Source: an uncultured Collinsella sp.
GTDB lineage: Bacteria; Actinomycetota; Coriobacteriia; Coriobacteriales; Coriobacteriaceae
Assembly: GCA_902489665.1 (NCBI GenBank)
Contig: CABUAT010000007.1
Span: 6,459-70,458, forward strand
DNA: 64,000 bases
Reading direction: 5' to 3'
The translations under genes were made by a program, and so were the position numbers. The notes under the pieces were generated by a model. The model saw only the letters and a list, made by a program, of their open reading frames with translations, was not told where the DNA came from and searched no databases. Shown piece after piece: positions 35,368 to 42,537 of the stretch (position 1 is the first letter of the stretch; each line of letters starts with the position of its first letter).

Positions 35368-37208
35368 TGACCGATCTTGCATCCACCACACCACAATCGC
35401 TCGGTCGCGATCCCATGGTCGGCCTGCGCCTGGCGCGTGTCGACGGGTTTGAGCCGGCCATTGCGCTCGGTCAGGACGAACTGCCTGCCTATCTGCGTCG
35501 TTTTACGATGCTGTTTGCCGACGATGCCACCATGCGCCGTGGCGGTATCGGCCGCGTGACGCGTGCCGTCAACGCCCAAGGCGAGGCCGTGGCACTCAAG
35601 CAGCTCATCTTGCCGACGCGCGATGAGTTTGACGACGATGCCGCTCACGAGGCGCTGGTCGCCAAGTTCAAGGCGGCGTTTCGCGAGGAATACGAATGCC
35701 ATCGCGCCCTTTCGGGCCTTAAGGGCTTTCCCCGCCTCTATGGCTGGGGCGAGGTCGACGGTGTGCCTGCAATTGTCATGGAATGGGTCGAGGGCGAGAC
35801 GCTTGCCCGCTTGCGTTCGCGACTCGCCGTGGACGATGCCGGACGCCTGTCGCCGCTTGTGGCGGCGCGTCTGGGTCGCGACCTGTTCGATCTGCTCTGC
35901 CGTATGAGCCTGGTGGGTGAGGGCTTTGTCCATCGCGATATCTCGCCCGCTAATATTATGGTGCGCACGGCGCGTCTACCGCTTGACCGGCAGCTTGCCG
36001 AGGGCACCTTTGACCTGTGCCTGATCGACTTTGGCTCGTCGCTGGCGCTTGAGCCTGCGTCGGCCGTGGCCGGTACCGGCGGCAAGGCATCCTTTACCGA
36101 GCGCTATGCCACGCTGCGTCGCGCGACGGTTGCCTATGCCCCGCCCGAGATGCTCACCGACGATATTCCCGATCTGCGCGCTTTGCGTATGTCGCCGGCG
36201 ATCGACGTCTATGCCGCGGCAAGCACGGTTTACGAGCTCATTGCCGGCGTCGCGCCATACGAAGCCGCGCCGAGCACTTCGGGCACCTCGGGTTCGCGCA
36301 AAAAGACGCGCGACATCGCGAGCCCCTACCGTCTCAAGATGGACACGCGGCCCGACTATCCCATTGGTGCCCATGCGCCCGGTTGTGATTTGACTCAGCT
36401 GCTTCGTCGTGAGCCCGATGTGGCGCTCGCCGCGGCCGAGCAGGCCCAGCAGCTAGGGCTTGAGCCGGATTCCGAAGAGCTACGCGATGCGCTGGCGTTT
36501 GTCGATGCCCAGCTGTTCGACGTGGTGATGGCCTGTCTGTCCAGCCATCAAAAAGATCGTCCCGAGCCGGCGGCGGTCGAGGCGGCGCTCTCAGCGTTTT
36601 GTGACCACTATGCGCAAAATGTCGGCCGTTCGCTCCGCGGCGAGCCGCTCACGCCGTGCCCCATGGATGCGTCTGGCCGCGCGGTTCGTCGCGCGCTGAT
36701 GGTCGGCGCGACGGTCGTCTGTGGCGTGGTTTGGGCTGTGATCGTGGTTTCGGCCGCGCTGCTGGCGTCGGGCGCTCGCGTGACGGCGACTTTGGGATCG
36801 CTCGTGTGGTCTGGGTCGCTACCGGGTATTATTGCCGCACTGGCGTTGGCGCTGCCAGGCATAGCCGGCGTTGCCGCGGGGGCGCTTGCGCGCGATCGGC
36901 GCTCGGGCTTCCTGCAGGGTGTGCTTGCGCTTTCTGCCTGCGAGGTTCCGGTGCTGGTTGTGGCTGCATGTAGCGTATTTTCCCAACGCGCCGTGATGGG
37001 CGGCCTTGTTGCCGCTCTGGTTGCAACCTATACGCTTACGTGGTTTTTGCTTGCGATGGGCTTTGCCTTTGAACTTCCCGTTTCGGCACCGCGACGCACA
37101 AAAGCCCAGATGGCGACTCCGCTTGCCGGTGGAGCCGCAGCTGCCCGTACTTTTGGCGGACCTGTCGAAGTATCGTCCGATTCTATTTCTACGACCAAGG
37201 AGGCCTAG
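35364..37208 (+). CDS. Membrane-anchored serine/threonine protein kinase
   Basis: The 614 residues contain a divergent Hanks kinase domain (about 50-400). It has RGGIGRVTRAV, ALKQL, MEWVEGETL, HRDISPANI and DFGSSLAL, so the catalytic residues are in place. An insertion of about 60 residues lies in the C-lobe. The last 180 residues carry five to six membrane helices. It is the middle gene of a three-gene operon, overlapping the secreted protein by four bases and leading the FHA protein by three bases. Such kinase-FHA pairs usually act together, with the FHA protein reading the kinase's phosphothreonines. Confidence 0.88.
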   Translation: MMTDLASTTPQSLGRDPMVGLRLARVDGFEPAIALGQDELPAYLRRFTMLFADDATMRRGGIGRVTRAVNAQGEAVALKQLILPTRDEFDDDAAHEALVAKFKAAFREEYECHRALSGLKGFPRLYGWGEVDGVPAIVMEWVEGETLARLRSRLAVDDAGRLSPLVAARLGRDLFDLLCRMSLVGEGFVHRDISPANIMVRTARLPLDRQLAEGTFDLCLIDFGSSLALEPASAVAGTGGKASFTERYATLRRATVAYAPPEMLTDDIPDLRALRMSPAIDVYAAASTVYELIAGVAPYEAAPSTSGTSGSRKKTRDIASPYRLKMDTRPDYPIGAHAPGCDLTQLLRREPDVALAAAEQAQQLGLEPDSEELRDALAFVDAQLFDVVMACLSSHQKDRPEPAAVEAALSAFCDHYAQNVGRSLRGEPLTPCPMDASGRAVRRALMVGATVVCGVVWAVIVVSAALLASGARVTATLGSLVWSGSLPGIIAALALALPGIAGVAAGALARDRRSGFLQGVLALSACEVPVLVVAACSVFSQRAVMGGLVAALVATYTLTWFLLAMGFAFELPVSAPRRTKAQMATPLAGGAAAARTFGGPVEVSSDSISTTKEA

Positions 37209-37211
37209 GTC

Positions 37212-38150
37212 ATGGCATCTCAAGTTGAGCTCACCCCATGCGGGGCCATGTTTGACATCTTTAAGCGCGCAGCGCATCTGAGCCATATCGAGCTGTGCGG
37301 CTTGGTGCTTTCGTCCCGTCCGCTCGCCGACGGCCGCAGCCCGCAGAGCCGAGCCGCCGATCGCTCTTGGGTTTCCCGCTTTATCGTTCGCGCGCCGGTC
37401 GGCACGCTTCAGCAGCGCTACTTTGCCGAATACGGTACCTCGGCTGCGCGTATTATGTCGCAACTGGCCCTGCGCCAGCGCAATCCCATGGACTCCACGG
37501 CTGTGATCAATATGGTGTGCGGTCCTGCAGGTGAACCGATGGTACGCGCGCTCGAAGAGTGCCACCAGGACACGAATCTCTATCGCAACGCGCTCGATCG
37601 CCTGTCCCAGGCGGCGGAACTCATACCCGCCGAGCGCGCCGAGGCCGTGCTGGTGCTGTTTGTCGCCGTCGGTTGTTCGGCGGATGTGCGGTCCTCGGTG
37701 AACTATGCCATCGACTACGCGCACGCGACCTGTGGCGGAGGCACATCCACGCCGCGTTCGCTTGGCATGTCGCTGACTGCGGGCGAACGCGAACCCGCCC
37801 CGGCGCACCCCTTGGGCTTGCTGCGCGTGCAAAACAGTTTTGTCGTGAGCGCCCCGCGCTGGATTCAGCCGAGTGAGCAGGGTGTTGAGATTGGCGCGCT
37901 GGCCACTGGTGAGGGCGATATTACCGACGTCGGCGACGATGTCTCGGCCCGCCATGCCCATATCTGGTGCGATGCTCAAAATATCTGGCACGTCGAGGAC
38001 TTGTCGTCCACCAACGGAACCGTGGTGGTAAACGGGGCCACGCGCGTCTGCATTCAGGTCGAGCCCGGCCGTTCCGCCCAACTCAATCCCGGCGACGAGC
38101 TCAAGCTCGGCGAATCCACTACCTACGCCATCCTCTTCGGTGCTCTCTAG
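37212..38150 (+). CDS. FHA-domain protein
   Basis: The 312 residues begin three bases after the kinase stop, with AAGGAGG overlapping it. The N-terminal 190 residues are mostly alpha-helical and unrecognised. The C-terminal FHA domain (about 205-312) has IGALATGEGDI, VSARHAHIWC and DLSSTNGTVVVNG. The 3' 430 bp plus 100 bp downstream are repeated in diverged form at 44467-44992, with the accessory island between the two copies. Confidence 0.85.
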   Translation: MASQVELTPCGAMFDIFKRAAHLSHIELCGLVLSSRPLADGRSPQSRAADRSWVSRFIVRAPVGTLQQRYFAEYGTSAARIMSQLALRQRNPMDSTAVINMVCGPAGEPMVRALEECHQDTNLYRNALDRLSQAAELIPAERAEAVLVLFVAVGCSADVRSSVNYAIDYAHATCGGGTSTPRSLGMSLTAGEREPAPAHPLGLLRVQNSFVVSAPRWIQPSEQGVEIGALATGEGDITDVGDDVSARHAHIWCDAQNIWHVEDLSSTNGTVVVNGATRVCIQVEPGRSAQLNPGDELKLGESTTYAILFGAL

Positions 38151-38256
38151 CCGGCAGATGGGGACGTTTCTTTTCTGCCGGCACTTGGGGACACTCCTCG
38201 GCGCGCCAGAGCCAGTCGCCTGGGGATGGAGAGGCCATTTTGGCCCTTGGCGGTCA
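37722..38256. repeat. Left copy of the duplicated FHA 3' segment
   Basis: About 535 bp from within the FHA gene to 106 bp past its stop are repeated at 44467-44992 in the same orientation. The match includes the post-stop sequence with CCGGCAG and GGGGACACTCCT, and I judge it at roughly 85% by eye. The copies bracket the accessory island. Confidence 0.8.
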
Positions 38257-38379
38257 GTCGGGGCGAAACTAGAAGATCTTTCCGATTCGCGGCTGTTCAT
38301 GCTTGTAGAGCATCTAAAACAATAGGATGTTATTCTGGAATATGCCGGGTGCGTGAACTTGCCTGTCTTAGCCTTAATA

Positions 38380-39100
38380 AGGTATAGGGGAGTTTGGCTC
38401 AGGGGTTCCGTCTTGTTCTTCAGCGCAGTATTGTGGGACAGATTTGCTGAGATTGGCGCCTTACACCGCAGAGCGCACGGAAGGCGCTCGATTTGTGTTC
38501 TGGCCCCAGAATACAGGGCCTGATACTTACCAACTGTGGCATGGATGTAACATCTGTAGAAATCAACCCTTTTGTTGTCGACCTTTGTAAGAAAAACACT
38601 GCCATCAACTCTTTGGATGACGAAACTAGGGTGCTTGAGGGGAGCCTTTACTCCCCTCTGAGAGATGACTCATGTTTTTCGCTTGTCGTTGTGAATCCTC
38701 CGTTACTGCCGATTCCGGATGAGATTCCTTATCCCTTCGTTTGAGATGGAGGACAATCGGGTCTGGATAAAACACTTCGTATTCTTAAGGGTGGCGATAC
38801 GCATTTAGAGAAAAACGGTAAATACTGCTAATAGGGGTGACGACGATGGTGCAGGGGCGACCCGCGATGCTCTCATCAATACGTCGGATACTTGGGAAAT
38901 CAGGTCTAGATGCATGTATGATGATGCTGTGTGGCTATTCAATTAATCCGCGTTCCGAATGGGTGCAGGATATAGCTGCGACATCGTATGCTTTTGACCC
39001 GGCGCGATACTCAGATATTTCTGAGGCGGTTGACGAAGTTTATACGCACTATGCCGCGCAAGGCGTTTCGGAAGTTTGCACATCTACGTTACGGGCTTAG
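38380..39100 (+). pseudogene. Class I SAM-dependent methyltransferase, degraded
   Basis: The SAM-binding motif DLCSGPRIQG, VTSVEINPFVVDLC and the NPPLLPIP motif are read in one frame, which then stops at a TGA (38742) inside GDGGQSGLD-like sequence. It resumes after the stop, and a frameshift near 38825 leads into LLIGVTTMVQGRPAM and CGYSINPRSEWVQDIAATSY. The start region is also scrambled. The intact ancestor was a methyltransferase of the small-domain type. AT-rich codon use sets it apart from the chromosome around it. Confidence 0.75.
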
Positions 39101-39224
39101 GTTTCTTCAAGCGAGCAGGCCGGTTGCGTTATTTCGAGCGATTTTTCTAGTCTAGACGACAAAAGGCAAAGGATTTGATGGGTATAAAACGCGGACGTTT
39201 GTGGGCGGATGCTCAAATCTATTG

Positions 39225-39270
39225 TGGCAATCGGGCGGTTGAAAAAGATATTTCAACCGCCCGATTGCCA
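39225..39270. repeat. Perfect 20-bp inverted repeat
   Basis: Bases 39225-39244 and 39251-39270 are perfect reverse complements with a 6-nt loop. No T-run follows on either strand, so a simple terminator is unlikely. It lies between the methyltransferase remnant and the ABC exporter and may be a leader hairpin or the trace of a mobile element. Confidence 0.8.
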
Positions 39271-39415
39271 GGTTCGTCGGAGGAGATGTCCGATTCCGAC
39301 TCTCTTGTAGGAAGAGCTTGAGATCGTATTGGCCCAAGGCAATCTTAAAGCAGTCTCATTGGCAAATCTTCGCTCCTGTTGTGTTGAGGTGTAAGGTATC
39401 AGTGATTGATGTTTT

Positions 39416-41068
39416 GTGGCGGGTAGATTGGGGCCTTCCTTGATTCGATGCGTTCTCTCGAGGTTCATCAGAGCAAAAGGGGCTTTCGTCTTCATTGCTA
39501 TCACGGTGATTGGAACCGCTCTCTCCTATGCCATGCCATACGTGAACGGGAAATTCTTAGATTTTCTTCTCGGTAACCGCAGCGAAAGAGACGCCGTACT
39601 CTTCGCGCTCCTGGTTGCGTCAATAGGAGTTTTCTCCACCCTCTTTACTTATTTTGCAGGAACACTTTCCATTCGCATAACCACGAGACTTTCCTTTGAT
39701 CTTCTCAGGGAGGCCGTCTTGCGTTTTGAAAGAGACGATTACTTGGTGAGTCGGACCATCGATCCAGCCTATACAACGCAACGGATTATTTCCGACTCCA
39801 GCGTGGTCTCATCCTTCGTTTTGGCGAATTTTATCAGTGCGCCGCTGTCCATTGTAGCCATTCCCATCGTATTGCTTATCATATGGTCAATTGATTCAAC
39901 TCTCGCGGTGTTTTCCATCATTCTCCTCATCGTGTATTTCTGTGTAATTACTGGGTTGAGGAAACTCTTGTATAGGGTCACGTATGAGAAGAAAGAGGCG
40001 GACAGCGCCTTTTACGCCGCAATTGCATCGCAGCTTAATCAGATTCTCAACATTCAACTGACATCTTCGTACGGCAAGAGCGAACAAGCGCTCGACGCTG
40101 GGTTTAAGAGCTATTTTCCCAAAGTTTTGCGCTCCGGAAAGCTATCATATTCTCTGACATCGCTCGATGGTCTTTTCGCAGCGTTGTTTCAAGCGGTGAT
40201 ACTTGTTGTTTCCGGAGTACGAATCATTAACGGAACTATGTCAATAGGCGAGTACACTATCATCGGTACATACTTCGCGGTTCTCTTTAAGACTTTGAAA
40301 AGTATGATGTCATTGTTCAAATCCTATCAAGATGCCAAAGCATCATGGGATAGGACGGCTATCGCGACGAGAGAAAAGGAGAGATCGGGGTGGAATCGGA
40401 CCGATTTAGCTAAACTCGATGAAATAAATGACATTTCGGTATCTGATTTGGAATTCTCGGTTGCCCTTCCAGACGGATCTGTCCGAGAGGTCCTCGGCGG
40501 GTTTTCTTTCAAGTTTTCCGGTCCTGGTACATATTGCATAGTTGGGGAAAACGGAAGAGGCAAGACGTCACTTCTTTACTTGATGCTCGGGCTATACTCA
40601 TCGAAAGGCAAAGTAAAATACAACGGCGTGCCAATCGAAGAATGCGACTTGGATTACATACGTGCGAGAGAGATATCGTGCTGCCCACAGTCGTGCTTCG
40701 CGCCGGACGAAACGGTGAAAGAGCTGTTAGAGTATTTCGACACGCCCTTTTCTTCCTATCACCGGGGTGTAGATGGCCTACTTTCGCTGGAAAACAGCGT
40801 GAAGGAGTTGCTCGGGAAACGTTGCTCCGCGCTTTCGGGCGGTGAGCTGCGCCGAGTGTACTTATGGTCGGCGATTTCACGCAAGTCGTCAGTTTTGGTA
40901 CTCGACGAGCCCACGACTGGGTTAGACGCTGTAAGCCGCGCCGAGCTTGCGGCCTATGTTAAGCGCAACAAGCAAAGCCAGCTGATCATCGTTGTCTCTC
41001 ACGATGACGAGATGGTCGGCGCGGTAGAAGGGGTAGTGGATTTAGGCAGCATGTACCAGGGTAAATGA
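39416..41068 (+). CDS. ABC exporter, fused membrane and ATPase domains
   Basis: The frame starts at a GTG at 39416; in-frame TTG codons at 39428 and 39437 are alternatives, and a GAGGTGTAAGG lies upstream. About 550 residues hold six membrane helices (about 1-310) and a nucleotide-binding domain with Walker A GENGRGKTS, signature LSGGE, Walker B VLVLDEPT and switch His VVSHDDE. There is no C39 peptidase domain, so it would export without leader cleavage. It is convergent with the radical SAM and precursor genes and is the natural export candidate for their product. Codon use is AT-richer than the chromosomal genes. Confidence 0.85.
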   Translation: MAGRLGPSLIRCVLSRFIRAKGAFVFIAITVIGTALSYAMPYVNGKFLDFLLGNRSERDAVLFALLVASIGVFSTLFTYFAGTLSIRITTRLSFDLLREAVLRFERDDYLVSRTIDPAYTTQRIISDSSVVSSFVLANFISAPLSIVAIPIVLLIIWSIDSTLAVFSIILLIVYFCVITGLRKLLYRVTYEKKEADSAFYAAIASQLNQILNIQLTSSYGKSEQALDAGFKSYFPKVLRSGKLSYSLTSLDGLFAALFQAVILVVSGVRIINGTMSIGEYTIIGTYFAVLFKTLKSMMSLFKSYQDAKASWDRTAIATREKERSGWNRTDLAKLDEINDISVSDLEFSVALPDGSVREVLGGFSFKFSGPGTYCIVGENGRGKTSLLYLMLGLYSSKGKVKYNGVPIEECDLDYIRAREISCCPQSCFAPDETVKELLEYFDTPFSSYHRGVDGLLSLENSVKELLGKRCSALSGGELRRVYLWSAISRKSSVLVLDEPTTGLDAVSRAELAAYVKRNKQSQLIIVVSHDDEMVGAVEGVVDLGSMYQGK

Positions 41069-41439
41069 TGACAAGTGTAGTGCTACCCAACTGGCAGAGA
41101 TAACAAAAAGGCGATGCAGATGCACGTAGCATTCAGGCGGTTCGGACTCGGTGCCTTCACGCCATCGCAACGCTTTCAGATATGGTTCTCGTTCTCTTAC
41201 TAAAGGAGACTTTAGTCTACGTCATCTTGTCGAGACAGAGGTGAAGCGAAGTGTTGTCGCGACGTATCTTATTCCAGGTGGCTCAGTATCAGCGTGAGAA
41301 TCGCACCAAAGTGTACTTACGATTCTCGTGTCCCACGGACAACATGGGCTGAGCATTGAGGTTCCACCCTTTGCTGCAACTACACGGGGTTGGACGGCAA
41401 TGAATATGCCGGGCCGCATACCACGCGCAGCGGGGGTCC

Positions 41440-41565
41440 ATGTCCCAGTATGTTGCCTACAGCAGCCTCGATGTCCACGCACACATCATCTCTGCCTTCG
41501 CGTTCAATCCATTTGCCGGAGAGTGCGAGGGTTGCCAGGCCGTAGAATTCGAGCCGAACAAATGA
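41440..41565 (+). pseudogene. Possible IS110-family transposase N-terminal remnant
   Basis: The 41-residue frame MSQYVAYSSLDVHAHIISAF followed by AFNPFAGE resembles the start of IS110-type transposases, where the DVHA segment holds the first DEDD acidic residue. It stops at a TGA after 41 codons and nothing further is recognised. The identification is by eye. The surrounding 41069-41660 has no other gene. Confidence 0.35.
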
Positions 41566-41660
41566 AATGCGGTATCAGCGCATAGGATTAAACTGACGAT
41601 TGCTTTGCACTGAGAATACGCTTGGAAAGCCGCTATGGGTGGCGGCCCGGGTTAAATAGA

Positions 41661-41703
41661 GAAGCCCGTCCGATCACTTTCATGTGGCGAACGGTCGGGC
41701 TTC
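41661..41703. terminator. Bidirectional terminator-like hairpin
   Basis: GAAGCCCGTCCG pairs with CGGTCGGGCTTC with one mismatch. T-rich sequence follows on the plus strand (TTATTCC) and on the minus strand (TCTATTTAAC). It lies between the convergent ABC exporter side and the RiPP precursor operon. Confidence 0.6.
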
Positions 41704-41768
41704 TTATTCCACTTGCCAATGCTCGGCTCATATTGGAAGAAAGCTACGCTAATGTTTGCGTGACACTC

Positions 41769-41876
41769 CTATTTTCTCCGAAGAAAGAGTCGGATAATGA
41801 AGAATAGAATTAAAAAAGGTGCCAGATATAACGCAAGTATAAAGGCTAATCCAACGAGACCTTGCAATAATGGCAT
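41769..41876 (-). CDS. 35-residue hydrophobic membrane peptide
   Basis: The ATG follows a strong GGGAGGAG site. The peptide MPLLQGLVGLAFILALYLAP and the next LILFFIIRLFLRRK is almost wholly one membrane helix with a basic C-terminus. It is the last gene of the minus-strand RiPP set, 78 bp after the second Cys-rich peptide. It could be an immunity peptide, an exporter accessory or a membrane anchor. No homologue is recognised. Confidence 0.6.
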   Translation of the reverse strand: MPLLQGLVGLAFILALYLAPFLILFFIIRLFLRRK

Positions 41877-41954
41877 AACTCCTCCCAGACACGAGATTTT
41901 GGTATTTGTTCCCATCTTATTCTGAATTGGACCAAATAGTTCCTAGCCACAAAA

Positions 41955-42134
41955 CTACTCGTCAACTGGATCGCACCAATCTGCTGGCAAAACACAGCTT
42001 GATTCTTTATCGACATAGCACCAATCCGCAACAGGGCACTCGGCGATGTCGTAAAAATTGCATATATCAACTCCAAGACAACAAGGCTCAACGGGAGGAT
42101 GTTCATTTGAACCAACAGGATGGATATGCTTCAT
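41955..42134 (-). CDS. Cys-rich RiPP precursor peptide 2 (59 residues)
   Basis: The ATG is preceded by GAGGAG. The peptide starts MKHIHPVGSN and has seven Cys (18, 19, 25, 33, 39, 47, 54). Asp lies four residues after Cys19, Cys25, Cys33 and Cys54 (CLGVD, CNFYD, CPVAD, CDPVD), three after Cys39 and five after Cys47. It is a paralogue of the 67-residue peptide just upstream: the same MKHIHP leader start, and the shared C..LG..DIC..YD.A..C...D.C pattern in the core. A Cys-to-Asp-spaced core beside a radical SAM/SPASM enzyme fits a ranthipeptide-like thioether peptide. It is short and overlaps a longer spurious frame. Confidence 0.75.
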   Translation of the reverse strand: MKHIHPVGSNEHPPVEPCCLGVDICNFYDIAECPVADWCYVDKESSCVLPADWCDPVDE

Positions 42135-42164
42135 AACAGCTCCTCACCTTAATCCAATTAGAGA

Positions 42165-42368
42165 CTACGTTTGATCAATGCCACAGTGATCTACAACGCA
42201 GATGCTGCCGCCATCCATGTCATAGTCGCAGTAATCGTATGCACCACAGCCATCTGCTTTATCATAAACAGTACAGATGTCAGTAATGCCCAAGAGGCAG
42301 TCAAAAGACATCGGCTTCACGCCTGCCTCGTCGCCACTTCCTGGATTAATCGGATGAATATGCTTCAC
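42165..42368 (-). CDS. Cys-rich RiPP precursor peptide 1 (67 residues)
   Basis: The start is the GTG at 42368, five bases after GGGAGG; the frame stays open upstream but has no comparable site. The peptide opens MKHIHPINPGSGDEAG and holds six Cys (24, 32, 41, 47, 57, 62). Asp follows at +4 from Cys32 and Cys41 (CTVYD, CGAYD) and at +3 from Cys47, Cys57 and Cys62 (CDYD, CVVD, CGID). It is 170 bp after the maturase gene and 30 bp before the second precursor. The N-terminal 20 residues are a Cys-free leader and the rest a Cys/Asp-rich core. No similar peptide was seen elsewhere in the window. Confidence 0.75.
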   Translation of the reverse strand: MKHIHPINPGSGDEAGVKPMSFDCLLGITDICTVYDKADGCGAYDYCDYDMDGGSICVVDHCGIDQT

Positions 42369-42537
42369 GACTACCTCCCTTTGAGTGCAGAAAAACCTCA
42401 ATATTGTGTATAACAAACCAAGATGTCTAGTTCACCATATTTCTAGAATGGTTTCGGCGAACGTAGCAATAAGCTTCGCAGACGGTAATCAGAAGAACGA
42501 ACACCTCCACAATGGTGACAGCAATGCGCTGAACCGC

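Noticed and set aside
41846..42115. 89-residue minus-strand frame over the second precursor
   Set aside because: It overlaps the 59-residue MKHIHP peptide in another frame, has no ribosome binding site and no paralogue, unlike the shorter peptide.
42427..42510. 27-residue frame after the maturase (MEVFVLLITV...)
   Set aside because: The only GGAGG lies inside the frame rather than ahead of a usable start codon. A small membrane peptide cannot be excluded.
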